Assembly (NCBI RefSeq): GCF_009183415.1
Contig: NZ_WEHU01000010.1
Location: 124,001 to 188,000, forward strand
DNA from: Bacillus sp. B1-b2
Lineage (GTDB): Bacteria; Bacillota; Bacilli; Bacillales; Cytobacillaceae
Reading direction: 5' to 3'
Length of the DNA stretch: 64,000 nt
Shown here: piece after piece, positions 55,059 to 63,738 of the stretch
Layout of the letters: each line of letters starts with the position of its first letter
How positions within the stretch are numbered: the first letter of the stretch is position 1
Translations under genes and position numbers: made by a program
The notes under the pieces: generated by a model
The model's input: the letters and a program-made list of their open reading frames with translations, nothing else
Databases searched by the model: none
What the model was told of the DNA's origin: nothing

Positions 55059-55574
55059 TTAAAGAAGGAACATGAAATCATCGATTTTATCTTCAATATC
55101 ATATTTTCTATTTAGTTCTATGTAGTGATTTAATAGTTTTTGGATTTCTTCTTTGGTCGAAGCATCCAATAAATCATCTTTGAAATCCTGATACTCTTCC
55201 TCATCATCTTCCTCAATGTATGTATGTTCATCTACATGATCAACTAAATCCCATTTTATATACTTTAAAATTTCTTCATCACTGTCAAACAAATTCCTGA
55301 ACCCAATTCTTTCTGTTTGAATCAAAACGTCTCCCTCATTTTCATCATAAAGAGTTAGGGAAAAATCATTTTCTTCAAGGTGTTTATATAATTGGAATGG
55401 GGAAAATTCATTGAACTGATTTAATGGAAATTCATATTCATCTTCTCCTGAAACAGTATTGCAACCTACCCGATAGCATCCACCTTCTTCAGTAATTACA
55501 ATTTTTTGCCCATGGACTCCATATATGTATTCTAAAATAAAATCTTTACTATCCTTTACTTTAATTTCCTTCAT
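55059..55574 (-). CDS. Hypothetical acidic protein
   Basis: The 171-residue protein is very acidic (EEDDEEEYQDFKDDLLDAS), with KDSKDFILEYIYGVHGQKIVI at the start. It resembles no family known to me. Strong acidity is a feature of immunity and anti-restriction proteins, but this is no proof. AGGAGG stands 10 bases before the ATG. Single gene with its own terminator. Confidence 0.55.
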   Translation of the reverse strand: MKEIKVKDSKDFILEYIYGVHGQKIVITEEGGCYRVGCNTVSGEDEYEFPLNQFNEFSPFQLYKHLEENDFSLTLYDENEGDVLIQTERIGFRNLFDSDEEILKYIKWDLVDHVDEHTYIEEDDEEEYQDFKDDLLDASTKEEIQKLLNHYIELNRKYDIEDKIDDFMFLL

Positions 55575-55740
55575 AAAATATCATCCTCCTTATCTGGTCG
55601 CTTACATAGGTGTTCACCTTCCCGTCTTATCGCAGAACACTTGTCACCGCAATTCATATAAGTAAAGTTAAACATTCCTTGATAACCTCCTGCTTTATTA
55701 TCACTAAGAATGAGCGGGAACCAAATTTTATGTTGAGAAT

Positions 55741-55917
55741 TTAACTTTTTAATTGACGTTCTAGCATACGAATTTCTTTAACAACTTTATGCTCAATGTT
55801 TGCTAAATAATCCTGTTGTTGTTGAGACATTTCTGGCCAAAATCTTTCATAGAATGAACGGATAATAACCTTTTCCTCTTCTAATTCCTGTAATCGTTGA
55901 TGCCTAGTATTAATCAT
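55741..55917 (-). CDS. Small coiled-coil protein, paralogue of the gene at 28396
   Basis: The 58-residue protein (RHQRLQELEEEKVIIRSFYE, then WPEMSQQQQDYLANIEHKVV) is a near twin of the 55-residue protein at 28396. The leader GGGGGCAG is also shared. The match over the full length and the leader supports a real gene that was duplicated. Function unknown. Confidence 0.6.
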   Translation of the reverse strand: MINTRHQRLQELEEEKVIIRSFYERFWPEMSQQQQDYLANIEHKVVKEIRMLERQLKS

Positions 55918-56272
55918 CTTTTGCTGCCCCCTTTAAAAAAATTAGGTTCTAATTGTCCCTTAAATTAGTTGTAACATAAATTTCAAAAGACCATATCAGT
56001 ATTAATTAAAATTATTGATATATTTTCATATGGCTACAAAAAATCGTGAATCATAGTCGATTCGGATACCTAAATATCATTAACTTTTTATTGAGAAATG
56101 CCATTTAAACGGAGGTTATTTTAACCCTATATGATTATATAGGTAAACCCTTAACTTAAATTACAGAGCCCCTTTAACCCGAATTTTTCAGTGATAAAAT
56201 ACTAAAGTGCTCATTGCAATAAGGTATCCGACATTACTTGTATCAGAATGGTAGATGTCATTTTTAAACAGG
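55918..56272. other. Gap beyond the tns operon
   Basis: About 350 AT-rich bases between the small coiled-coil gene and the terminator of the tns operon. No gene or known site was recognised. Confidence 0.4.
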
Positions 56273-56280
56273 TAAAAAGA

Positions 56281-56321
56281 AAAAGAGCAAGATGGGAAAT
56301 TACTTCCCCGTCCTGCTCTTC
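56281..56321 (-). terminator. Terminator of the tnsABCD operon
   Basis: On the leftward strand AGAGCAGGACGGGG pairs (imperfectly) with CCCATCTTGCTCT, and TTTTCTTTTT follows. It lies 28 bases after the tniQ stop. Confidence 0.8.
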
Positions 56322-56349
56322 CCACGATAAAGATTTTTTCACCTGTCTA

Positions 56350-58236
56350 TCACAAGTCATTTTTCCCGATAAGCAATTTTGTTGCTTCTTCCTTAAGTTC
56401 TTTCTCGAAGTTTCCCCTGATACCAGCCTTTCGGTAAAGTCTCCATAAGGATAAATCCCGTCCTTCTTCCTGTAACTCCTTCACTGCCCATTGTAACCTT
56501 CTAATTTGAAAGTCTTTAATACTCTCCGTTTTTTCTTTCAAAAACCTTTTAGTCTTTGGCAGTTTATTAAGGTGTTTCTCTAATAATGGTCGAATTCCAA
56601 TCATGCTACCTATTGAACTTACAGTAATACGTACAGGTTTTCCTAAAGACAACATATCATTGACTGCAACTCTCACATTATTGTAAATTTCCTCATCCCG
56701 ACACTCCCAGTCGACCCTAAGATTATCATTGACTTTGGATAGTAGTTTTGGAGAGTTTCTATTCAACCAGTCCCTATCATTTCGGTACAGCCATGTAAAT
56801 ACTCTATTGTTAAGTTGGCGTAATTCAGTTTTACTGCTGCGCGGATACTGCTTTCTTAGATTAAGCCACTCTCCTCTGTATCCTTCTTTTTTCTCATCAA
56901 AATAATCTTGTTTAATGGAATTTATACTTTTGTCCTCTTCCTCACTTCTTGTTATCCAATATGTTTTTAAACTCAATTTCTTAGCATATTTTTTAACTGT
57001 GGCTGGATCTACCTCTAATTGTCTTGCTGTTTCCCTTAAACTTAGTCTTTGTTCAGTAAGTTGTTTTAATTTGGCTTCCCATACAGGACCAAATTGCTTA
57101 ATTTTGGTTATATTGTATCTGTCTTTCTCATCTTGATCAGGACCTGTTCTAAGGTAAATAAAGCCGCAATCGCACCTAAATATCCCAATAGGACCTTTAC
57201 TATCCGCACCATACTTTAATTCTATGTCGTTAATAACAGGGTTTAAATAATGACTAGCAACAGGGTTCAAACATGGCCAAGGTTTCTCTCCAAACGGTTT
57301 GTATTCAATTTTCTTATTAAAAAGGTCTGAAATGGTGATTCCGAGGAACCGTGTAAATAATAAGTGTCTTATGGGGTGGGTAGTTCTATTGCTTCTACGA
57401 AGAATATCATTCAGCCAATTGTTATTATTATTGATTTCCGATTGCATTTTTTCGAGCAGTTCAGGACCATAAAAATCTAATAAAGACCCTAGCAACTCTT
57501 TTGTTCTTACCCGACCGTTTACATTTGCAAATCCTAGTTCTTTTAACCTACTTAGATACTGCTCTTTATACCATTCCGACGACTTATTTTCCACCTTATT
57601 ACTTAACAGGAATTTAATATCTTCTGTAATTTTGATTGCCTTTTCCATAATCATGTCAGTGTAAATTGATTCCGAAGCACTTTTTTTGCAGGTTTCAGGA
57701 GCGGCTAATCTATAATCATGTTTGTTATAACCTCTAACAGGTACTTGGCTATCATACAGTGGAATGTTATGATCTGGACAAACAAGAACTCCCGGTATTT
57801 GATGAATCCTATGCCAATACATTTCTCCAAGATTATCCATCTCTTCTTCAGCACATTGGGGGCAAAATTTAAAGTACTGATTAAACTTAACTGAACTTGC
57901 TATCAAACCAATCCTATTATAAATGCTGCCCCCATTATCCCCAATCATAGATTCTTTAACTTTAGCAGCATGGTCAGGAGGCAGGAAAGCAGCATAAAAT
58001 GGATACAGTGTATGATTTGCAATTAAGTATTCGGGTGTATAATGGTGCCCAACAGGAAGGTTTTCCATAATACGATAGATATGCGAGGGCAAGTCCATTA
58101 TTGCTGTAATACTGTCTGTACCGTATATATCCTTTTGTGTGGCTTTGATACTGACATTTCCACTTCGAACGTGGTATCTCGCCAAAATACTGTATAAAAG
58201 TTCGTCTTTATACGGGACAGGAAAGAAGGTCATCAT
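56350..58236 (-). CDS. tnsD: TniQ/TnsD target-selection protein
   Basis: The 628-residue protein starts with the TniQ hallmark FPVPYKDELLYSILARYHVRSG. A zinc finger with FCPQC (near 128) and WHRIHQIPGVLVCPDHN (near 146) follows. A C-terminal part of several helix-turn-helix-like segments (LSLRETARQLEVDPATVKKY) should read the target site. TnsD guides Tn7-like elements to one chromosomal site and recruits TnsC. It starts seven bases after tnsC, fourth in the operon. The target gene cannot be named from this window. Confidence 0.9.
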   Translation of the reverse strand: MMTFFPVPYKDELLYSILARYHVRSGNVSIKATQKDIYGTDSITAIMDLPSHIYRIMENLPVGHHYTPEYLIANHTLYPFYAAFLPPDHAAKVKESMIGDNGGSIYNRIGLIASSVKFNQYFKFCPQCAEEEMDNLGEMYWHRIHQIPGVLVCPDHNIPLYDSQVPVRGYNKHDYRLAAPETCKKSASESIYTDMIMEKAIKITEDIKFLLSNKVENKSSEWYKEQYLSRLKELGFANVNGRVRTKELLGSLLDFYGPELLEKMQSEINNNNNWLNDILRRSNRTTHPIRHLLFTRFLGITISDLFNKKIEYKPFGEKPWPCLNPVASHYLNPVINDIELKYGADSKGPIGIFRCDCGFIYLRTGPDQDEKDRYNITKIKQFGPVWEAKLKQLTEQRLSLRETARQLEVDPATVKKYAKKLSLKTYWITRSEEEDKSINSIKQDYFDEKKEGYRGEWLNLRKQYPRSSKTELRQLNNRVFTWLYRNDRDWLNRNSPKLLSKVNDNLRVDWECRDEEIYNNVRVAVNDMLSLGKPVRITVSSIGSMIGIRPLLEKHLNKLPKTKRFLKEKTESIKDFQIRRLQWAVKELQEEGRDLSLWRLYRKAGIRGNFEKELKEEATKLLIGKNDL

Positions 58237-58242
58237 TTCCCA

Positions 58243-59895
58243 TCACCCTGTCTGACCAAAATCACATTCATAACTCTTGATAAAACCACCATTACCAAGA
58301 ACTTCATAGGCTGTTTTGTTTTCCTTTCGACCTTCAACAACTAAGATTCTTATATCATTCTCTACAGAAGATTCTTCTTTCTTTCGCTTTTTATTTCGTT
58401 TAGTTGAAGCGGATATACCCTGTATGGTTTTAACAACCAGTTCGTTGATATCCAAATTCGCCTCTTTTTCAGTAACTTCTTCTACAACCTTTTGAACCTC
58501 GGTAGGTTCAAAATCCAATTCTATAAGTTTCAAAATTGCCTTTTCTTTTATTGAAATACTCATTTCTTGTTCTTTTTTCTTTTGCGTTCTTTTTATTGCC
58601 TCCATTCTCATTTGCAAATCAACAGAAGCCCTTTCTTTTTCCATAAATCCTAAAAAATCTACGTCCACTGTACTGATATCTTCAAACTTCGCAATCTTAC
58701 TAATGTTGCCCGACTTCAAAGCCTGAATCATTGGCTTAACAAGTTGCAAATGCTTATTAGCCACCTGACTAATTGTTTCTGGCATTATTGCTTCTCTATC
58801 CATCATAATGGCCTCAATTTGAGCCATTGCATAAAGTTTTACAGCGATATCGATAATACCTTGGCTTTCCTCATACAGGGTATTTTTAAAATCATCTGTT
58901 AAAGGAATCTCTTTTCTTGTCCATTGATAGCCCCAAAGTGCATTAATCAATAAACCCCAGTTTTGGTTATTTTTCAATCTATCCCAAATCATATCCCCTT
59001 GACCACTTCCCCTTCTTGCCTGTCTAAATTCGCTTTGCAAAATAGACAAGCCAGCGGGTGTTCCCACTAAAATTACTGGGACTCCAATTGTATTAACTAG
59101 TGTCACGAAGAAATTGAGCATTTTTTGATCGCCACCACTTTTGGCTTTACTTAAATGTTGAATCTCGTCTATAACTAAAACCCCTAGCCCGGTGTTTCTT
59201 GCTATTTGAGACATAATCACCAACATATCATTTATAGTCTTTCTACCTAGCCCAAATTTTTTATGATACTCTGTTCCCAATAAATCATCTACCTTTCGAA
59301 AAAATTCCAATGCTAGTCCTCTCAAGGAAGAATCAAAAGGACAATCGAGTTTGAGCCATACAAGTTGATACATACTGAAATTTATTCCGTTATAGTCTTT
59401 GTGAACAATAACTTGAGGATATAAAGACAGAATTCTATTTATAGCCGTTGTCTTCCCCATTCCACTTACACCAATTATCGTAAATCCTGCTGCAGTTGTT
59501 CTAAAAACACTGTTATTGCTTAATTCACCTTGCAATCCTTTGATACTTCGATGTCCTTCCTGCAGGCCCTGTGCATACCCTGATCGAAAAGGATTTCTTG
59601 CCAGATATCCTTGACGAATTACTCTGGAAATTCTACTTTCCAAATCCAAGTGTATCCATAACGGCTGAAAACATTGAAATAATCTTTGTACCAAATGAAT
59701 GCGATAATGTTTATCTAACATTCTTTCTTTGGGGTTGTATTCAGCATATATAGCCATCTTTTCAATGGCTTCCTCTGTTGAGAGGATAGAGGGAAGCGCC
59801 TCAACGAAAGGGTTTCCACTATACTCCTTTATTACTTGTTCCCCGTATTCAGCAACAATAGCATCACTACCGTTTGGAATGATAACTTTATTCAT
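58243..59895 (-). CDS. tnsC: TnsC AAA+ transposition regulator
   Basis: The 550-residue AAA+ ATPase has Walker A GVSGMGKTTAINRI near 140, Walker B GLGVLVIDEIQHL near 225 and sensor stretch IGVPVILVGTPAG. Length matches Tn7 TnsC (555). It forms filaments on target DNA, links TnsD to the TnsAB transposase and gives target immunity. The start overlaps tnsB by eight bases. The C-tail is rich in Lys/Glu, as expected for the part that contacts TnsA/B. Confidence 0.93.
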   Translation of the reverse strand: MNKVIIPNGSDAIVAEYGEQVIKEYSGNPFVEALPSILSTEEAIEKMAIYAEYNPKERMLDKHYRIHLVQRLFQCFQPLWIHLDLESRISRVIRQGYLARNPFRSGYAQGLQEGHRSIKGLQGELSNNSVFRTTAAGFTIIGVSGMGKTTAINRILSLYPQVIVHKDYNGINFSMYQLVWLKLDCPFDSSLRGLALEFFRKVDDLLGTEYHKKFGLGRKTINDMLVIMSQIARNTGLGVLVIDEIQHLSKAKSGGDQKMLNFFVTLVNTIGVPVILVGTPAGLSILQSEFRQARRGSGQGDMIWDRLKNNQNWGLLINALWGYQWTRKEIPLTDDFKNTLYEESQGIIDIAVKLYAMAQIEAIMMDREAIMPETISQVANKHLQLVKPMIQALKSGNISKIAKFEDISTVDVDFLGFMEKERASVDLQMRMEAIKRTQKKKEQEMSISIKEKAILKLIELDFEPTEVQKVVEEVTEKEANLDINELVVKTIQGISASTKRNKKRKKEESSVENDIRILVVEGRKENKTAYEVLGNGGFIKSYECDFGQTG

Positions 59896-62047
59896 CTTTT
59901 TTATTTAATGCCTCCTTCTGCTTTCTTAACAACAAATCAAAACCAGCATCCCCCATAAATTCGTTACTATCAGATTGAATAAAAGGAACAACCTTAGAGT
60001 TTTCTATATTAACTTTATTTAATTCAAAGGCCTCTTCTTCACGCTGAATCATTTTTTCAACAGCACGGTTTTCCCGAATGCTGCCTATTCTGCTCCTTTT
60101 ACTGCTTACATCCGTTTGTTTTTGAGATGTTTCCATTTGGGCCTGTTTTACAATCTCTTCTATTTCAGTATTCAAATCAACTTTTGACTGTATTGTTTTC
60201 TCCTTGTGTTGTCTTTCCTTTTGTTTCTCGTATTCAAGTAAATAATTTATTTCTTCAACTGCCTTGCCCTTATAACGTTGTTGATGTTCTAATAAAAAAC
60301 ATTTATCAAAACCCAACCCATTTTCATCCCGTAAGTATATATAATCCATATTTCTTGGATCATAACTTATTTCAACTTTCCAAGTGCCCCGGTTCCGTGC
60401 TTTTTCAAACCATCTTTCCTTTAAAGACTGTTTTGAACCATAGAGTAACCCTTTATACACAATTCCCTTTGCAGTTACAGTAGCCTTGCCTGTTGGCATG
60501 AGATTGAGTTTTACAACATCTTCTGGGGCATGACGTAACTTTCCAGATTTGTTGTTTATCCCCCATTCCCAGAGTTGTATTGGAATCGACTCTATCTCGT
60601 CCTCCACCATCATTTCTTCACGCTGATAATTCGTAAGATAATGTTGATTATTATGATATAAAACACATTTAATAATCACTTGAGTAAACTGGTAAATATC
60701 CAATTGTGCTTCCAAACGATAATCACGATCCCCACGTTCTTTAATTGACTTTACAGCACCCGGTAGAAAGGCCTTCGTTCTTGTATTGGTTACCCGAAAC
60801 TGTTGCTCAATTATTCCTTTTAAATCAGCCCTGTAAGAAGGTGTATTCAGAACTTTTATTCCGAAATTATTAATTAGGGGCTCAACTTTACTTCCCTCTA
60901 ATTCCCCTCGGTCGGCCAAAATGGATTCTGGAAGGTGCGCGACAGGCCACTCATGTTTTTCAATCTCAATTCCGAAGTCCCGACAAAAACTAACTTTATC
61001 AGAAGCAGCATTAGCCAAAGCCATCATTGCACCCGCCCAAGATGGACCTTCCAATCCAATATATAGACCCACGATCATTCTGCTATAAACATCCATTACA
61101 GAATATATTACAGGTCGTCCGATTATCCAATCACGATTAAATCTTGATAACAGGTACAAGTCGCCAATTGTTGCGTCAATCTGATAAACTGCACCGGGAC
61201 CTAGTGCCTCTGTTGTTGACTCGCCTATAATTGCTCTATGATTTTGATCATAATTTTTTCGACCTTTTCTTTGGCTAATTTCCTTTTTGATGTCTCTTTC
61301 CTTTTCAAACCAATACCTAAATTGATTTAACGATGGTAACTCTCCATAGGATTTTATTACGGGTATTTCCACATTTCCTTTCACTTTACTATCCATACTA
61401 AAATACTCTTTTAACATTAGTTCGTAGGTAAGAGTAAGTGATTTTTCGTTAGAGGAGTAATAATGCTTGTTTATAGCAGCCCTAAACATTTTTTTGATAT
61501 TTTCATCAATATTTATTCCTTCACCTGTTACCTGTCCATGCTTTCTAGGCCGTCCTCTTTTTACCCCACTAGTCCTTTTTTCCTTTCCTTTACCTCCACA
61601 CAGATAATAGTCAGGTAAAAGAGCATTTTTTATTTTGCCGCGTTGCCAATACTTTTTCAGATAGCGAATAACAGTACTTTCGTGAATATTGTGGGCTTCA
61701 CACTTTTTTAGTATTAATTTTCTTCTTTCTGCTGAATGGTAAACAAATGGCTCTAACTTCACAATATCCTTTATGGTTTCCCAAGTACTATCACGTAAGG
61801 ACAGATGTTTTTCAGGAATATCATTTTCATTTATCAGCCTACTGAATGGGTCCTTTTCAACAAGAATTATGCTACCCTTGTTAAGCCCTTCTTCCACTTC
61901 TGAAATATTCCTTTCATAAGGTAAAGAGGTGGTATGAATATTAAAAAAATACCCATAATCACGTGCTTTATTTAGCCATAATACCCTTTCTACTACTTTC
62001 TTATTATCTGAATCAGTAAAGGAAATAAGATTATTAACTACAAGCAT
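59888..62047 (-). CDS. tnsB: TnsB DDE transposase
   Basis: The 719-residue transposase has N-terminal helix-turn-helix regions. The DDE core is intact: Asp in YQIDATIGDLYLL, Asp in ILADRGELEGS, and Glu in DLKGIIEQQFR, with 34 residues between the last two. A beta-barrel and a charged C-tail follow. It binds the repeats at the ends and joins the 3' ends to target DNA. It overlaps tnsA by ten bases. Length agrees with Tn7 TnsB (702). Confidence 0.94.
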   Translation of the reverse strand: MLVVNNLISFTDSDNKKVVERVLWLNKARDYGYFFNIHTTSLPYERNISEVEEGLNKGSIILVEKDPFSRLINENDIPEKHLSLRDSTWETIKDIVKLEPFVYHSAERRKLILKKCEAHNIHESTVIRYLKKYWQRGKIKNALLPDYYLCGGKGKEKRTSGVKRGRPRKHGQVTGEGINIDENIKKMFRAAINKHYYSSNEKSLTLTYELMLKEYFSMDSKVKGNVEIPVIKSYGELPSLNQFRYWFEKERDIKKEISQRKGRKNYDQNHRAIIGESTTEALGPGAVYQIDATIGDLYLLSRFNRDWIIGRPVIYSVMDVYSRMIVGLYIGLEGPSWAGAMMALANAASDKVSFCRDFGIEIEKHEWPVAHLPESILADRGELEGSKVEPLINNFGIKVLNTPSYRADLKGIIEQQFRVTNTRTKAFLPGAVKSIKERGDRDYRLEAQLDIYQFTQVIIKCVLYHNNQHYLTNYQREEMMVEDEIESIPIQLWEWGINNKSGKLRHAPEDVVKLNLMPTGKATVTAKGIVYKGLLYGSKQSLKERWFEKARNRGTWKVEISYDPRNMDYIYLRDENGLGFDKCFLLEHQQRYKGKAVEEINYLLEYEKQKERQHKEKTIQSKVDLNTEIEEIVKQAQMETSQKQTDVSSKRSRIGSIRENRAVEKMIQREEEAFELNKVNIENSKVVPFIQSDSNEFMGDAGFDLLLRKQKEALNKKDE

Positions 62048-62889
62048 TTTCTTTTTACCTCCTCATGTGTAACTCGTGTTTTTACTTCAATTGTTGGATT
62101 GGATAGATTTATGTCAATTTGGTTAGTCATATCTATCCCAATCTGTTTGGAAGCAATTAAAAACTTAAACACAAACAATGCTGTTCCTGAATCGTAATTA
62201 AACTCTTTGTCAAAGTCAGCAGTAATCTTTCTAATTGAATACTTGGCATCTACTAATCTTTCTATTAAAGCGTTGCCTAAATAAATCAGTTCATCCTGTG
62301 TAAAACCTCTTTCAGCATATGAATATAAGCAGGAATGCACCCATTCAATGTTTTTTGCAAGCACATTAGAAATTTCTTTTTGAGTAACAACTCCCCAGTC
62401 TATTCCTTTTTCCGTCCAATATCGGCGTTCAATCTCTAATCTTTCCAATGTTTTTTTCTTCTCAAGTTCCGAAGCCATTTTTATGCTTCTGGCAAAATGC
62501 AAATTAACTCCGTCTGCTCTGTTTATCGTTATTAGGAAATTAGTGCTTAGTGTATATGGATATCCACTATCTTTATCTGTAAATAGTTTAAAATTCAAAT
62601 CTGATTTATGTTGAATAGTATCTTCAAGGTCCAACAAGGGATAATGTTCTCGAATGTCAACAACTGTATCTTCCCACTCCAGCATATAAAAGTAGCGAGC
62701 CTGCAAATCTGAAAATAAATGATGTACTCTACCACTCTTCCACCCTAGTATTCGTGATACTCTCCCCATAGAAGGAAAATCCTGAATAGTCAACCATGGC
62801 TTATATTCCTTTCCTGCTCCCTGTCCCCTTCCTTCTTTAACAAACCGATTATATTTATTCTCATTCCAAGATTGATTACGTTTAGTCAT
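62038..62889 (-). CDS. tnsA: TnsA endonuclease subunit with altered catalytic Asp
   Basis: The 283-residue TnsA makes the 5' strand cuts that let Tn7 move by cut-and-paste. The fold is recognisable: GRVHHLFSDLQARYFYMLEWED with Glu71, DIREHYPLLDLED, then YTLSTNFLIT and ARSIKMAS with Lys137. In other TnsA proteins the third piece reads TTDFL with the catalytic Asp (Asp114 in Tn7). Here it is Asn117 (AAT). If confirmed, 5' cutting may be lost and the element might form cointegrates. The gene lies nearest the right end, first in the operon. Confidence 0.9.
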   Translation of the reverse strand: MTKRNQSWNENKYNRFVKEGRGQGAGKEYKPWLTIQDFPSMGRVSRILGWKSGRVHHLFSDLQARYFYMLEWEDTVVDIREHYPLLDLEDTIQHKSDLNFKLFTDKDSGYPYTLSTNFLITINRADGVNLHFARSIKMASELEKKKTLERLEIERRYWTEKGIDWGVVTQKEISNVLAKNIEWVHSCLYSYAERGFTQDELIYLGNALIERLVDAKYSIRKITADFDKEFNYDSGTALFVFKFLIASKQIGIDMTNQIDINLSNPTIEVKTRVTHEEVKRKCL

Positions 62890-63055
62890 TTTCCACTTCC
62901 TCTACTACAATTAAGTGAATTTTAGTAACTCGATTCTAACGGGCCGGTTAGACTCATTCAATATCCCTTAGCAATCTTTTTTATGATTTTAAGGGAATAT
63001 TATTATCATTTTTCTATGACCTAAGATATTTACTGCAAATAACTTTTTGTAACTA
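62890..63055. other. tns promoter region and inner right end
   Basis: AT-rich leader of the tnsABCD operon. GGGCCGG at 62940 stands out by base composition. An exact promoter could not be fixed. The identity with 6116 starts at its right edge. Confidence 0.4.
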
Positions 63056-63064
63056 TGTTAAATT

Positions 63065-63266
63065 AGAATAAAGTTTGCAGAAGCGAGGAATCACGTTCAC
63101 CCCTTGCCACATCTGACTTCAAAGGCATTACGCAACTTATTTCATGAGAATAAAGTTTGCTCAAAGATTTGCCCGTTTTCAGCCGAAAAGTACTCTAAAA
63201 GTAAAAAAGATAATAATAAAGTTTGCTTAAACATAGTAGAGAGATCACCAAACAAATGGAGTGATC
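63065..63266 (+). repeat. Right-end TnsB-site-like repeats and terminal hairpin
   Basis: Sites at 63065-63078, 63147-63160 and 63213-63226 (RTAATAAAGTTTGC type) all point the same way. Outside them is the hairpin GATCAC (63243-63248) / GTGATC (63261-63266), whose loop reads CCATTTG on the other strand, as in left-end-like repeat E1. These are the proposed right end of the Tn7-like element, about 180 bases from tnsA. Confidence 0.65.
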
Positions 63267-63411
63267 TAAAACTCATGAAGGCACCTTACGGTGACCCCTG
63301 TACCACAACCGATTCTTGCCTTCTGATTGTTCTATGGTAATGCAGTGCTTTACTACCTTTGGGATACGGTATAATTACCATGTCAATTAATTTATCAAGG
63401 GTGGGCTTTAA

Positions 63412-63738
63412 ATGATTTACGCAATTGTATTGTTTATTTTTGCTGGATTTGCTGAGATTGGTGGAGGTTATCTTATTTGGCTATGGTTAAGAGAAGGTAA
63501 GCCTTTCTATTGGGGTGTTTTCGGAGGAATAGCCTTGGCGTTATATGGTGTTATTGCCACATTTCAAACATTCCCATCATTCGGCAGAGTATATGCTGCC
63601 TATGGAGGAGTATTTATCGTTCTTTCTGTATTGTGGGGATGGGGTATTGATAAAAAAACACCTGATTTATACGATTGGATAGGTGCGGGTATATGCTTAG
63701 TGGGTGTTTCAGTAATATTATTTGCACCTCGTCAATAG
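63412..63738 (+). CDS. YnfA family (UPF0060) small membrane protein, copy 2
   Basis: Identical in DNA and protein to copy 1 at 6472. Four-helix membrane protein of 108 residues. Here it is the first gene outside the transposon right end, reading away from it, so it may be the neighbour of the attachment site. Function of the family is not established. Confidence 0.9.
   Translation: MIYAIVLFIFAGFAEIGGGYLIWLWLREGKPFYWGVFGGIALALYGVIATFQTFPSFGRVYAAYGGVFIVLSVLWGWGIDKKTPDLYDWIGAGICLVGVSVILFAPRQ

Larger units (their letters stand above)
9117..63310. mobile_element. Tn7-like transposon with tnsABCD and about 54 kb of cargo (approximate limits)
   Basis: The tnsABCD operon at 56.3-62.9 kb faces inward from the right end, as in Tn7, where tnsA lies nearest the end. 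Oppositely oriented TnsB-site-like repeats stand at 9234-9288 and 63065-63226. Outside them both ends share a hairpin with a CCATTTG-type loop and a CCGTAAGG motif. The cargo holds metal resistance, envelope genes, a type I restriction system, recombination genes and sporulation inhibitors. No TnsE and no CRISPR-Cas genes are present. The limits are approximate because no target duplication was identified. Confidence 0.65.

Noticed and set aside
9117-63310. CRISPR-associated transposon
   Set aside because: tnsA, B, C and tniQ are present, but there is no Cascade or Cas12k gene and no repeat array. The long TniQ/TnsD suggests a fixed-site element.
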